In this document: positions 40,042 to 49,280 of the stretch, one piece after another
Layout of the letters: the number at the start of each line of letters is the position of its first letter
Numbering within the stretch: the stretch's first letter is position 1
NCBI GenBank assembly: GCA_023392635.1
Contig: JAEVYS010000037.1
Coordinates: 26,617-90,616, forward strand
DNA: 64,000 nt
Direction: 5' to 3'
Origin: Actinomycetes bacterium
Lineage (GTDB): Bacteria > Actinomycetota > Actinomycetes > Propionibacteriales > Propionibacteriaceae
Translations under genes and position numbers: made by a program
The notes under the pieces: generated by a model
What the model was told of the DNA's origin: nothing
The model's input: the letters and a program-made list of their open reading frames with translations, nothing else
The model's database searches: none

Positions 40042-41262
40042 GTGGCCGTGACGAGTACGCAGACTGTTCTGGCGGGGCTGGACTCGGCCGGTACCTGGCA
40101 GGAGGCCTTGTACCGCACCTTGCACCAGAACCCGGAGTTGCCCCTCCAGGAGGTGGAGACCGCTGCGGAGATCACCCGCCGCCTGACGTCCTGGGGCTAT
40201 GTGGTGCAGCAGGTGGGCGGGGGTGTCGTCGGGGTCCTCGCCAACGGCGAAGGGCGCACCGTGCTGGTTCGCGCCGACATCGACGGCCTGCCCGTGGTGG
40301 AGGAGACGGGCCTGCCCTACGCCTCGACGAAGACCGTGGTGGACGCTTCGGGGGCGACGGTGGGGGTGATGCACGCGTGCGGCCATGATGTCCACGTCAC
40401 CGCCGGACTCGGCGCCGCGCAACTGCTCGCCGACGCGCGGGAGGCATGGAGCGGCACCTACATCGCCTTGTTCCAGCCGGCCGAGGAGATCGCAGCAGGC
40501 GCACGGGCGATGGTGGCTGATGGCCTGCTCGAGCGGGTGCCCCGGCCGGACGTCGCCCTGGCCCAGCACGTGCTGACATCGCCGCCGGCCGGGGAGGTGG
40601 CCACCGCGGCCGGTCCGGTGCTGTCGGCGGGGGATTCGATCAGGATCACGGTGTTCGGCAAGGGATCGCACGGGTCGATGCCGCACCTGGGTGTCGATCC
40701 GGTCGTGATCGCAGCGTCGATCGTGACACGCCTTCAGGCGATCGTGGCCCGTGAGCTCCCCCCGGGCGAGTTCGGGGTCGTGACCGTCGGCAGCCTGCAG
40801 GCCGGGTCGAAGAGCAACATCATCCCGGACCGGGCCGTCCTCCTGGTGAACGTGCGGACCTACGACATGGGGGTGCGGGACACGGTCGACAATGCGATCG
40901 AGCGGATCGTCCGGGGCGAGTGTGCCGCCGCCGGGTCGCCACGGGAGCCGACGTTCGAGTACTACGACCAGTACCCCCTCACCTCCAACGATCCGGTCGT
41001 CACCGACGTGGTCACGGCCGCGTTCACCCGCCACTTCGGTCAGGACCGCGTCCACCGGCTGGACCGGGTTCCCGCGAGCGAGGACTTCAGCATCGTCCCG
41101 GACGCCTTCGGAGTTCCCTACACCTACTGGGGGCTCGGCGGCTTCCTGCCGGGGATGCCCGTCCAGCCGAACCACAACCCCGCGTTCGCCCCTGCCATCC
41201 AGCCCACCCTGCGTACGGGCACGGAAGCCATCGTGGTCGCTGCCATGGCCTACCTCGGCTAG
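40042..41262 (+). CDS. M20-family amidohydrolase
   Basis: A 406-residue metal-dependent aminoacylase/carboxypeptidase. Family motifs: LVRADIDGLPVVEETGLPYA (metal Asp), HACGHDVHVTAGLGAA (His-Asp), FQPAEEIAAGARAM (Glu pair) and KGSHGSMPHLGVDPV in the dimerisation domain, with SEDFSIVP near the C-terminus. It hydrolyses N-acyl amino acids, hippurate-like amides or indole-amino-acid conjugates; specificity is not visible. GTG 40042 is taken as start. Convergent with lysX, the stop codons overlapping by four bases. Confidence 0.93.
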   Translation: MAVTSTQTVLAGLDSAGTWQEALYRTLHQNPELPLQEVETAAEITRRLTSWGYVVQQVGGGVVGVLANGEGRTVLVRADIDGLPVVEETGLPYASTKTVVDASGATVGVMHACGHDVHVTAGLGAAQLLADAREAWSGTYIALFQPAEEIAAGARAMVADGLLERVPRPDVALAQHVLTSPPAGEVATAAGPVLSAGDSIRITVFGKGSHGSMPHLGVDPVVIAASIVTRLQAIVARELPPGEFGVVTVGSLQAGSKSNIIPDRAVLLVNVRTYDMGVRDTVDNAIERIVRGECAAAGSPREPTFEYYDQYPLTSNDPVVTDVVTAAFTRHFGQDRVHRLDRVPASEDFSIVPDAFGVPYTYWGLGGFLPGMPVQPNHNPAFAPAIQPTLRTGTEAIVVAAMAYLG

Positions 41263-44200
41263 TTCCGCAGCGTGCGGGTGGTCGATGCGGTTTCGATCGG
41301 CTTCACGAACGGGAACGTGAGGGTCGAGCGGATGGTGTGCCCGGTGAGCACCATCAGGAGGCGGTCGACTCCGATGCCGACGCCTCCAGTCGGCGGCATC
41401 CCCGTCTCGAGCGCGTACAGGAAGTCCTCGTCGAGTTCCATGGCCTCCGGGTCGCCGGCCGCAGCTCGCACGGACTGGAGGGTGAGCCGGCGGCGCTGCT
41501 CCACGGGGTCGGTCAGCTCGGAGTAGCCGGTCGCGACCTCCATGCCGTCGATCACGAGGTCCCATCGCTCGGCCAGGCCCTCGGTGATCCGGTGGGCTGC
41601 CGCCAGCGGGGACGTTTCCTGGGGGAAGTCCACGTAGAACGTGGGCTCGGTGGTGGCGGGCTCGACGAGTGCGGCGTAGAGCGCCTCGAGGACGGCGCCC
41701 GGGCCATCCGTGCGGGCGGTGAGCCGGATGTGGTGGCGTCGGGCGAGGTCGCGCAGCAAGGCGATGTCGGTGGTGGGGCTCACCGGCTGTCCGACGGCGC
41801 GTGAGACCGCGTCGAGCACAGTGATGGCCGGCCAGGGACCGGGCGGGGGAGCCCAGCCACGCGTTCCCGGCGCGTGGACGACAGCTGCGGCGGCCGACCG
41901 GATCGCGTCCTCGGTGAGCTCTCGCATGACGGTGTAGTCGGCGCCGGGCTGGTATGCCTCGAGGGACGTGAACTCGGGGTTGTGGGTGGCGTCGGCCCCT
42001 TCGTTGCGGAAGTTGCGACCGATCTCGTAGATCGGCCCCAGGCCGGCGACGACCAGGCGCTTGAGGTAGAGCTCGGGCGCGATGCGCAGGTAGAGGTCGG
42101 TCTGGTAGGCGTTGATGCGCGTGCGGAAGGGTCGCGCGCTGGCGCCGCCATGGACGGGCTGGAGGATCGGTGTCTCGACTTCGAGGAAACCCCGATCATC
42201 GAGCGTGCGCCGCAGCGCACGCAGGACGGCCCCGCGCTGACGGATCGGCCCGATCTCTGCGGGGTTGACGATGAGGTCGGTCGACCGCCTCCGCGCGCGC
42301 GACTGCGGGTCGGTGAGGCCGGAGAACGGGACCGGGTGGAGGGCCTTCGCGAGGACGACCCACTTCTCCACGAGCAGTGAGGGCGTGCCGTTCCGCGACC
42401 TCCCCCGGCGGCCTGCGACAGCGACGATGTCGCCGGGGTCGGCCAGTCGCCGGAAAGCCCGGATCTCGTCGGGCGGGAGGTGGTCGGGACCAAGGAGCAG
42501 CTGCAGGCTCGCGCCGCCGCCGACGAGGTCCGCGAACACGACGCGTCCGTGGTCCCGTACGGCCCTCATGCGACCGCTGACGGTGATCGACTCCGCCCCG
42601 TCGCCACCACCGGCCTGGATCGACTCGGGCACGGTCAGTACTCCGGTCAGACGACCCGGTGTGTAGGGCGGGACCGGCCGGCGTGCCAGGGCGGCGAGGT
42701 GCTCGCGCCGGATGCGTAGCTGCTCGGGGAGCCGGCGCTCGGTGCCCGTCGGCTGAGGAAGGGGCTCGTCGTCGGCGGCCAGGACCTGCGCGAGCTCGGC
42801 GGGGGTGAGGTGCGACGCGGCCGGCCGCGTGAGCCCGAGCCGGGGGAGGAAGCCCTCCACAGAGCCGAGGGCGACCAGGATCTGGGGCAGGCCGACACGG
42901 TCGTCGTAGCACACGAACCGGGGGTCCCAGCGTGGGTGGTACTGGCGGTTCGCACGATAGAGCCGGCCGAGTTGCCAGAACCGGTCGAGCACTCCCAGGA
43001 AGGAGGAGTTGAGCCTGGTGAACGTACTCGCACCGAAGTCCTCGGCCTGCTCGTACACCCTGCGGAACAGGCAGAAGTTCAGTGACACCCGCGCCACGCC
43101 CAGAGAGGGCGCCGCGGCCATCAACTCGCTCACCATGAACTCGGTCACTCCCTGCGGTGCGGACGGGCTGCGCCGCATCGTGTCCAGCGAGAGCCCTGCT
43201 GTGCCCCACGGGACGAAGGAGAGCACGCCGACGAGCCCTTCCCCGGCGTCACGGGCCATCACGAAGAGCACTCGAGGATCGGACCGGTCGGCGAAGCGGT
43301 TGAGTGCCATCGAGAAGCCGCGCTCGGTGTCGCCGTGCCGCCAGTGGTCCGCAGCGCTTCGGAGGCGATCCAGGTCGGCGTCGTCCAGGTCCTCCTGATA
43401 GGCGATGTGGACGGTCAGGCCGGCACGGCGCGCATGCTGCGCCGAACGGCGGACGGCCGCCATCTCCCGGCCGGCCAGCGAGAAGGTCCGGGTCTCGAGC
43501 ACCGCCTCGTCCCCGAGTGCCGTGACGCTGAGACCCTCGCGCGCGTAGCAGCGCGCACCGGTGGAGGACGCGGCGAGGACGGCGGGGATCCACCCGTAGC
43601 GGATCGCGTCCTCCTTCCAGGCCCGGACAGCTGCGGGCCACGAGGCGGGGTCGCCGATCGGATCGCCGGACGCCACGGACACCCCCGAGGACACCTGGTA
43701 CGTGACCACGGCCCTTCCGTCCGGCGAGAACACCGAGGACTTGTCCCGACGGGTCGCGAAGTAGGCGAGTGAGTCGGCGTCGCCGAAGAGCCGGATCAGG
43801 CGCCGGATGCGCGCCTCCCGCTGCGGCGACCACCTCGTGACGTCCTTCGCGTACCGGAGGAACACCGTGACCGACGCCAGCATCGTCAGGGTGAGCAGCG
43901 CGGCCGTGATGGAGGGCACCCACGAGGGCACCACTGCCAGGTCCTCCCGCAGGTCCCGCCCGGTCTCCCCGAGCGCGCGGGTGAGCACCGCAAGGAACAC
44001 GTCGGGGGATCGCACCACGCGAGGGGGCGCCACGAGCGAGAGGACTCCGGCCGTCACCAGGGCCGTGGTCGCCAGTCCGAGTGCGGCGACCGTCAACGCG
44101 CGCCACCAGGAGCCGGGCCTCACCCGGCCGCTGAACGCGGTCCGGATCTTCCACAGGAAGACCAGGATGACGGCCCCGAGCGGAAGAGCGGCGATGTCGA

Positions 44201-44564
44201 GCCAGGCGTACAGGGCATGCTCGTGCCGCCACCCTCTCAGCAGGGGGCTCGTCGGCCAGGACGTCAGCACCGCGAGCCCCAGGTACATCCCGAACACCTG
44301 GGTCACCGCGACGACCACCAGCGCGATCCGCTTGCGGCCCAGCAACGCCCTCGAGATGAGGGCCAGCAGCGCTATGGAGGCCACCGAGTGTGACAGTGGC
44401 ACGTTGACGAGCGTCACCAACAGCTCGAGCCAGTTCGGCCCCGGATTCCCCCAGTGGCCCAGCAGCCAGGTGACGAGGGCGACAACGGTGGAGAAGGCGT
44501 ACACCGCAGTCAGGGCGCGGGCACCACGGTCCGGAAACGAAGCTCGAACGCCGCCCGCCGGCAT
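41259..44564 (-). CDS. lysX: LysX: phosphatidylglycerol lysyltransferase fused to lysyl-tRNA synthetase
   Basis: A 1101-residue fusion. Residues 1-230 hold about six to seven membrane helices. Residues about 265-545 are the MprF-type lysyltransferase (GNAT/DUF2156) domain (SSVFSPDGRAVVTYQVSSG, then YEQAEDFGASTFTRLNSSF). An OB-fold anticodon domain spans about 650-745 (TVSGRMRAVRDHGRVVFADL). A class II synthetase core fills about 770-1095: motif 2 FRNEGADATHNPEFTSLEAY and motif 3 GVGIGVDRLLMVLTG. It charges tRNA-Lys and transfers lysine to phosphatidylglycerol, making the membrane less anionic and resistant to cationic peptides. ATG 44564 has GGAGGG upstream. Length is close to mycobacterial LysX. 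Confidence 0.95.
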   Translation of the reverse strand: MPAGGVRASFPDRGARALTAVYAFSTVVALVTWLLGHWGNPGPNWLELLVTLVNVPLSHSVASIALLALISRALLGRKRIALVVVAVTQVFGMYLGLAVLTSWPTSPLLRGWRHEHALYAWLDIAALPLGAVILVFLWKIRTAFSGRVRPGSWWRALTVAALGLATTALVTAGVLSLVAPPRVVRSPDVFLAVLTRALGETGRDLREDLAVVPSWVPSITAALLTLTMLASVTVFLRYAKDVTRWSPQREARIRRLIRLFGDADSLAYFATRRDKSSVFSPDGRAVVTYQVSSGVSVASGDPIGDPASWPAAVRAWKEDAIRYGWIPAVLAASSTGARCYAREGLSVTALGDEAVLETRTFSLAGREMAAVRRSAQHARRAGLTVHIAYQEDLDDADLDRLRSAADHWRHGDTERGFSMALNRFADRSDPRVLFVMARDAGEGLVGVLSFVPWGTAGLSLDTMRRSPSAPQGVTEFMVSELMAAAPSLGVARVSLNFCLFRRVYEQAEDFGASTFTRLNSSFLGVLDRFWQLGRLYRANRQYHPRWDPRFVCYDDRVGLPQILVALGSVEGFLPRLGLTRPAASHLTPAELAQVLAADDEPLPQPTGTERRLPEQLRIRREHLAALARRPVPPYTPGRLTGVLTVPESIQAGGGDGAESITVSGRMRAVRDHGRVVFADLVGGGASLQLLLGPDHLPPDEIRAFRRLADPGDIVAVAGRRGRSRNGTPSLLVEKWVVLAKALHPVPFSGLTDPQSRARRRSTDLIVNPAEIGPIRQRGAVLRALRRTLDDRGFLEVETPILQPVHGGASARPFRTRINAYQTDLYLRIAPELYLKRLVVAGLGPIYEIGRNFRNEGADATHNPEFTSLEAYQPGADYTVMRELTEDAIRSAAAAVVHAPGTRGWAPPPGPWPAITVLDAVSRAVGQPVSPTTDIALLRDLARRHHIRLTARTDGPGAVLEALYAALVEPATTEPTFYVDFPQETSPLAAAHRITEGLAERWDLVIDGMEVATGYSELTDPVEQRRRLTLQSVRAAAGDPEAMELDEDFLYALETGMPPTGGVGIGVDRLLMVLTGHTIRSTLTFPFVKPIETASTTRTLRN

Positions 44565-44675
44565 CTGGCTGCCCTCCCGTGCCCCCGACTCCTCGAGGCT
44601 ACTCCGGCGCCGATCCCGCCGCGGGTACAGTGGTGAGCGAGCCGCACCGTCCGGCCGGCACGAAGGACTGCGGAG

Positions 44676-45743
44676 ATGTTCGACCTCACCGGGCAACCGA
44701 TCCTGATCCTCAGCGTGACCCTTGCCATCGCCCTGCCCATCCTCGTCGTGGTGCTCTGGACGAGGACGCCTCGCAGCCCGCGACGCGGCCCATCCCGGCT
44801 GCTCGCTCCCGTCGGTCGGGCCGGGCTGGTCGTCCTCGCCCAGTTCACGGCCATGGCGGCCCTGTTCTTCTCGGTCAACAACCAGTACGGCTTCTACAGC
44901 TCCTGGGCCGACCTCCTCGGAACCGGCGGCGACGCCCCCGCCAGAATCCCGGTCAGCCAGGTCCAGGGTGGCGTGGGCACGGCCGAAGTACTTTCCGTCC
45001 ATGCCCAGTCGGGGGTCACGGCGGACACCCTGATCTGGCTGCCGCCGGGCTACAAGACCAGTGGCACCACCCGCTACCCCGTCGTCATGTTCCTGCCTGG
45101 GCAGCCGTCGCACCCGCAGCACCTGTTCAACCAGTACGACTTCGGCAACGTGGCCGGCCAAGCCATCGCCAGCGGGAGGGTCAAGCCCTTCGTGGCGGTC
45201 TTCCCGCCCATCATGGTGGCTCCGCCCCGCGACACCGAATGCGTCGACGTGCCTTCCGGCCCCCAGGCCGAGACCTGGTTGACGACCGACGTGCCCGCCG
45301 CCGTGCAGGCCAACTACCGCGTGGAACCGCCCGGCAAGCAGTGGTCACTGCTGGGATGGAGCACCGGCGGCCTCTGTGCCACGAAGCTCCTCCTGAAGCA
45401 CCCGTCCCTGTTCTCGGCCGCGGTCAGCTTCGGCGGAGCCTACGAGCCGTATCTCGACAACACCACCGGTGACCTCTTCGGCGGCAGCACGAAGGTGCGC
45501 AACGAGAACTCACCGTTGTGGCTCTACCAGACCTACGGGATGCGCGGTACGCGCCTCCTCATGGTCGCGGGAAAGCAGGATTCCTGGTCCTGGGCCTCCA
45601 CCCAGACGATGGCCCTGGCGGCCCACGGCGACGCTGCGGTGAGCACCACCTCCTTCCCGACGGGCGGACACAACTACCGCAACTACAAGGCCTACCTCGG
45701 CCCCGCCCTGGAGTGGCTCGCCAAGTCCGGCGCGGTCGGGTGA
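44676..45743 (+). CDS. membrane-anchored esterase of the putative-esterase/mycolyltransferase fold
   Basis: A 355-residue protein with two N-terminal membrane helices (ILILSVTLAIALPILVVVLW and AGLVVLAQFTAMAALFFSV) and an extracytoplasmic alpha/beta-hydrolase domain. Nucleophile elbow LLGWSTGGLCATKLL, acid region VAGKQDSW and catalytic His in TGGHNYRNY. Preceding strand YPVVMFLPGQPSHPQ. This is the antigen-85/esterase D fold (COG0627/COG2819), here in a lineage where mycolates are not expected. TACAGT at 44627-44632 is a likely -10 box. Its stop overlaps the next gene's GTG. Divergent from lysX, which suggests a role at the cell surface. Confidence 0.85.
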   Translation: MFDLTGQPILILSVTLAIALPILVVVLWTRTPRSPRRGPSRLLAPVGRAGLVVLAQFTAMAALFFSVNNQYGFYSSWADLLGTGGDAPARIPVSQVQGGVGTAEVLSVHAQSGVTADTLIWLPPGYKTSGTTRYPVVMFLPGQPSHPQHLFNQYDFGNVAGQAIASGRVKPFVAVFPPIMVAPPRDTECVDVPSGPQAETWLTTDVPAAVQANYRVEPPGKQWSLLGWSTGGLCATKLLLKHPSLFSAAVSFGGAYEPYLDNTTGDLFGGSTKVRNENSPLWLYQTYGMRGTRLLMVAGKQDSWSWASTQTMALAAHGDAAVSTTSFPTGGHNYRNYKAYLGPALEWLAKSGAVG

Positions 45744-46594
45744 CGTTCGCCCACCCAGCGTGCCGCGGTGCCCTCGGCGCAGTCATCGCCGCCGTCGCCG
45801 TCGCCACGGTGCTGGGAACAACCTCGGACGGCTCGCACCGTGAACCCGTCCCGCCACCCGGGGCGCCGGCTTCGCGGGAGGCCACACCCGCACCCGTGCC
45901 CCTGCGCGCGCTGACCCTGCTGGGGCTGGGCGACTCGGTGATGGCGGGGACGAACTGCGGCTGCGAGACGATTCCGACCCGGCTCGCCCGCCTGCTCGAG
46001 CATCGCGAGCGAAGACCGGTCGCGGCCACGAACCTCGGCACCGCGGGATACACCACCACGGACGTCCTCCGTCAGCTGAACGCGGACTCCTCCGCCCGGC
46101 GGGCGGTGCGGGACGCCGACGTCCTGGTCCTGATCGTCGGCGCGAACGACCTCAACGACGCCCTCGCCGCGTGGCGGGAGAGCGACTGCGACCGCGACTG
46201 CTACCAGCCTCGTGTCGACGCCATGCGCGAACGGCTCGCCTCGATCCTCCGTCTCGTGGAGTCGCTGAGGGCCGGGCGGCCAGGCCCCCTGCTCGTGGAC
46301 ACGTACTGGAACGTGTTCACCGACGGCGACGTGGCGCGGAGCGAAGGCGGGGAGGGCCAGGTCTCGTGGAGCCGTGAGGTCACCGGGGCGGCCAACGCCG
46401 CCATCACCGAGGCGACGCGGGCCCTCGGCGGCCAGGTGGTCGACCTCACGGAGCCCTTCACGCGGCACGGCGGCGATGATCCCACGCCGCTTCTGGCCGA
46501 CGACGGTGACCATCCCAACAGCGCCGGTGTCGACGCGATCGTCCACGCAAACCTCGACGCCATTCCCGAGATGCGGGGCGATAGGCCGCGCTAG
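45740..46594 (+). CDS. SGNH/GDSL-family hydrolase, secreted
   Basis: About 284 residues from GTG 45740, overlapping the upstream stop. A signal-anchor segment (GALGAVIAAVAVATVLGTTS) precedes a Pro/Ala linker and the SGNH domain: block I LGLGDSVMAGTNCGC, block III LIVGANDLNDAL with the Gly-x-Asn-Asp, and block V DDGDHPNSAGVDAI with the Asp-x-x-His pair. It is a lipase/esterase or carbohydrate deacetylase acting outside the membrane. Coupled with the preceding esterase, so the two probably work on the same envelope component. Confidence 0.88.
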   Translation: MTFAHPACRGALGAVIAAVAVATVLGTTSDGSHREPVPPPGAPASREATPAPVPLRALTLLGLGDSVMAGTNCGCETIPTRLARLLEHRERRPVAATNLGTAGYTTTDVLRQLNADSSARRAVRDADVLVLIVGANDLNDALAAWRESDCDRDCYQPRVDAMRERLASILRLVESLRAGRPGPLLVDTYWNVFTDGDVARSEGGEGQVSWSREVTGAANAAITEATRALGGQVVDLTEPFTRHGGDDPTPLLADDGDHPNSAGVDAIVHANLDAIPEMRGDRPR

Positions 46595-46621
46595 CCTCAT
46601 CCACGACGGCGACGGCGAGGG

Positions 46622-47050
46622 TCAGACGGTCAGGCCCGAGGCCGCCATCAGCGCCACCCCCAGCGGGTCGGGGTTGTGGGCGACCTCCCAGCGCACGCCG
46701 TCGGGGTCGGCGAAGTAGCCGCTGTAGCCGCCCCATTCCCGCCGGACAGCGGGGGCGACGGATGCCCCGGCCCGCCGGGCATCCTCCAGGACGCGATCGA
46801 CGTCTTCGGTGGCCGGCACGTTGTGCGCCAGGGTGAACGGAGCGAGGCCCTCCCCGGCCCGGACCGGGCCCACCTCCGCCTCGAACTCGTGGATCGTCCA
46901 CAGCGAAAGGATCAGGGTCGGCGACAGCCGGACCATCAGGACCCCAGGGCCCTCGAAGGCCGGGGTCCAGCCCAGACCGTCGATGTAGAACCGGCGACTG
47001 GCTGCCAGGTCGCTGACGGCGAGCGTGATGACGTTGACGCGAGCGTCCAT
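46622..47050 (-). CDS. VOC-family (glyoxalase-like) protein
   Basis: A 142-residue protein of the vicinal oxygen chelate fold: RVNVITLAVSDLAASRRFYI with LGWTPAFEG at the start, and a C-terminal SGYFADPDGVRWEVAHNPDP with the usual Asp-Pro-Asp-Gly-x-x-Trp-Glu metal/edge strand. Such singletons may be glyoxalases or antibiotic-binding proteins. ATG 47050 has GGAGG upstream. Convergent with the SGNH gene and in the same direction as the azoreductase gene behind it, with 180 bases between them. Confidence 0.88.
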   Translation of the reverse strand: MDARVNVITLAVSDLAASRRFYIDGLGWTPAFEGPGVLMVRLSPTLILSLWTIHEFEAEVGPVRAGEGLAPFTLAHNVPATEDVDRVLEDARRAGASVAPAVRREWGGYSGYFADPDGVRWEVAHNPDPLGVALMAASGLTV

Positions 47051-47230
47051 ACGGTCCTCCTGCGCGGCTGCTGGGCTCCAGCATGCATCGTCCTCGCCCG
47101 GCCGTGGTGGGCGGGCCGGTGGTCCGTCGCCGCGAACCGAAGCGGAACGGACACCCGATCAGGTCCCTGGAGTCTCCTGCCTACGGCGCAGCGGGTCCGG
47201 TCATCACTCTCGCCATCGCGACCACGCGGC

Positions 47231-47890
47231 TCAGGCTGCCGCGGAAACGCCGGCTTCGAGCCGTTCGGCGAGGTCCCGTCCGGCCGCCCTGGCCTCGTCC
47301 TCGGCGACGGCCTTCACGACCGCCGCCAGGTCCTTCAGCCCGTCCATCGCGGGATTGACTCCGACGAGGGTGAGTTCGCGCTCGACGACGGTGAGGTCAG
47401 CTCCCCAGACCTCGGCCAGGATGCGCCGGAGGTAGGGCGTCGCATAGTCCCACCCCTCCTTGGGAGTGCCGGGGCCGTAGCCGCCGCCCCGGGTCACGAT
47501 GAGGACGACGGGCTTGCCCTCCAGGAGGCGGGCTCCCGAGCCGCCGCCGGTGATGGCGAGGTCGATCCAGGCCTTCACGTGCTGGGAGACGCCCCAGTTG
47601 TACAGGGGAAGGGCCAGCACGGCCGCGTCGGCCGCCGTCAGTTCGGCGGCGACGGCCTGCGCGAGCGCGAGGGCGTCGCGCTGCTCGGCCGTCCGCTGCT
47701 CGGCCGGCAGGTGTGCCGCGCCCACCGCTGTCGCCCAGGCCTCGGGAGGCAACGGATGACGGCCGAGGTGGCGACGGAGCACCGGCACCTCGGGCATCCG
47801 GGCGATGATCGGTTCCATCACGAGGTCTGCGAGCGCACTGCTGCTGGACCGGGAACCCTGGATGCTGCCATCGACTCGTAGGACCGTCAT
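47231..47890 (-). CDS. FMN-dependent NADH-azoreductase/quinone-reductase-type flavoprotein
   Basis: A 219-residue flavodoxin-fold protein: VLRVDGSIQGSRSSSSALAD (FMN phosphate loop), ADAAVLALPLYNWGVSQHVK (the Pro-Leu-Tyr-Asn-Trp-Gly FMN motif of AzoR) and VVLIVTRGGGYGPGTPKEGW (third loop). It should reduce quinones or azo compounds by two electrons using NAD(P)H. ATG 47890. It diverges from a marR gene with a large palindromic operator in between, the usual control of AzoR-type genes by quinone- or electrophile-sensing repressors. Confidence 0.9.
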   Translation of the reverse strand: MTVLRVDGSIQGSRSSSSALADLVMEPIIARMPEVPVLRRHLGRHPLPPEAWATAVGAAHLPAEQRTAEQRDALALAQAVAAELTAADAAVLALPLYNWGVSQHVKAWIDLAITGGGSGARLLEGKPVVLIVTRGGGYGPGTPKEGWDYATPYLRRILAEVWGADLTVVERELTLVGVNPAMDGLKDLAAVVKAVAEDEARAAGRDLAERLEAGVSAAA

Positions 47891-47923
47891 CGTTGCCTCC
47901 TTCGGGCGCCGCCGGCACCCTGA

Positions 47924-47971
47924 TGTTGAAGTTTCAATACAGGCTAGATCGCTAAACTTGAAACTTCAACA
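47924..47971. promoter_or_regulatory. double MarR operator between azoreductase and marR
   Basis: TGTTGAAGTTTCAA (47924-47937) and TTGAAACTTCAACA (47958-47971) are perfect 14-base inverted copies. Each half is itself a palindrome (TTGAA-n2-TTCAA), so two dimer sites are present, 34 bases centre to centre. The pair sits across the divergent promoters. Confidence 0.85.
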
Positions 47972-47983
47972 CCACGCTAGAGT

Positions 47984-48517
47984 ATGGACATGGACGCACC
48001 GGAGTGGCTGACGCCATGCCAGATCGAGGACTGGAAGGCCCTCATGGCGGTCACCCTCGCCCTACCCGCCGCCCTCGACCGCCAACTCAAGCGCGACAGC
48101 TGCCTGAACGGGTTCGAGTACCACGTCCTGGCGGCACTGTCGGAGTCCCCGGGCCGCGCTCTTCCCATGAGCGTGCTCGCGACCCTCGCCAACGGTTCGA
48201 TGTCACGGCTGTCGCACGTGGTGGGGCGGCTGGAAGCGGCCGGGTGGGTGGAGCGGCGGTCCAGCCAGCTCACCGGGTGCCGTACCGAGGCCCGCCTCAC
48301 CGAGTCGGGCTGGATCAAGATCCAGGAGGCCGCACCGGGTCACGTGAGCGAGGCCCGTCGGCTCGTCGTGGACGTGCTCACGCCGGAGGAGTTGCGTGCC
48401 CTCGGTGCGGCCGCCCGCAAGATCGTCCAGATGGCCGATCCGCGGCTGGGACCCCGCCTGTCCGCAACCGCTGAGACCGGCCACGACCGTGACGCCGTCC
48501 ACCGGCCGCCGGCCTGA
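47984..48517 (+). CDS. MarR-family transcriptional regulator
   Basis: A 177-residue winged-helix protein: CLNGFEYHVLAALSESPGRA, MSVLATLANGSMSRLSHVVG (recognition helix) and RLEAAGWVERRSSQLTGCRT (wing). Cys lies in ECIDS-like position near CLNGFE and another in the wing (GCRT), so thiol-based sensing is conceivable. ATG 47984 (or 47990) lies 12 bases after the operator, making a short-leader or leaderless message likely. It should repress itself and the divergent azoreductase. Confidence 0.92.
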   Translation: MDMDAPEWLTPCQIEDWKALMAVTLALPAALDRQLKRDSCLNGFEYHVLAALSESPGRALPMSVLATLANGSMSRLSHVVGRLEAAGWVERRSSQLTGCRTEARLTESGWIKIQEAAPGHVSEARRLVVDVLTPEELRALGAAARKIVQMADPRLGPRLSATAETGHDRDAVHRPPA

Positions 48518-48539
48518 CGCGAGGCGGTGAACCGACGTC

Positions 48540-49241
48540 ATGCAACCGGAACCCATCGAGCTGTTCATTCGGGTCATCGACCTGACGGGGGTGTTCGCGA
48601 ACGCGATCATGGGCGGCCTGCTCGCCAGGGCGAAGAGGTTCGACCCGGTGGGCTTCCTGACCATTGCGATCATGTCCGGCCTCGGTGGGGGAATGATCCG
48701 CGATGTGCTGCTCCAGGCCGGCCAGCCCCTCGCGCTGACCGATCCGGCCTACCTCTCGGTGGCGATCGGCGGCACGGCGGTGGCCTTCTTCGTCCCGGTC
48801 AGCCGGCGGCTCTGGGACCTCGGTTTCCCCTACCTCGACGCGCTGGCGCTCGGGTGCTGGTCGGCCGCCGGGGCGTCCAAGGCGCTCGCTGCGGGGCTGG
48901 GCTGGCTCCCCGCGATCATGATGGGCGTGATCACCGCGGTGGGAGGCGGAGTGCTGCGGGACGTGGTCCTCAAGAGGACCCCCTCTGTGTTCGGCGGGAA
49001 CACCCTGTACGCCACCTCCGCGATCATCGCCTCGGCCCTGCTGGTGGTCCTGCACCCCGTGCTGCCCGAGCAGCTCGCCACCCTGATCTCGCTCGCGAGC
49101 GGGATGGCGGTGACGCTGTTGGCCCGCCGTCTGGACTGGAAGCTGCCGTCGGCGTACGCCTGGTCGCCGAAGCGAGCGGTCAGGATGCTCCCTCGCCCCC
49201 GCTGGCGAGGGAAGGACGAGGCCAAGGACGAGCCGAAGTAG
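48540..49241 (+). CDS. TRIC-type cation channel family protein (UPF0126)
   Basis: A 233-residue membrane protein with seven helices and the inverted repeat of UPF0126/TRIC: SGLGGGMIRDVLLQAGQP in the first half and AVGGGVLRDVVLKRTPSV in the second (both Gly-Gly-Gly-x-x-Arg-Asp). Prokaryotic TRIC proteins form trimeric monovalent-cation channels; some UPF0126 members are linked to glycine uptake. A basic C-terminal tail follows. It starts 22 bases after marR and could be read through from it. Confidence 0.9.
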   Translation: MQPEPIELFIRVIDLTGVFANAIMGGLLARAKRFDPVGFLTIAIMSGLGGGMIRDVLLQAGQPLALTDPAYLSVAIGGTAVAFFVPVSRRLWDLGFPYLDALALGCWSAAGASKALAAGLGWLPAIMMGVITAVGGGVLRDVVLKRTPSVFGGNTLYATSAIIASALLVVLHPVLPEQLATLISLASGMAVTLLARRLDWKLPSAYAWSPKRAVRMLPRPRWRGKDEAKDEPK

Positions 49242-49280
49242 ACACGTGCCCAAGGGGCCCGACCTCGCTCCCGAACTCCC

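Noticed and set aside
44565..45161. N-terminal extension of LysX by about 200 codons
   Set aside because: The extension overlaps the divergent esterase gene and promoter and has no domain. ATG 44564 has a good ribosome-binding site.
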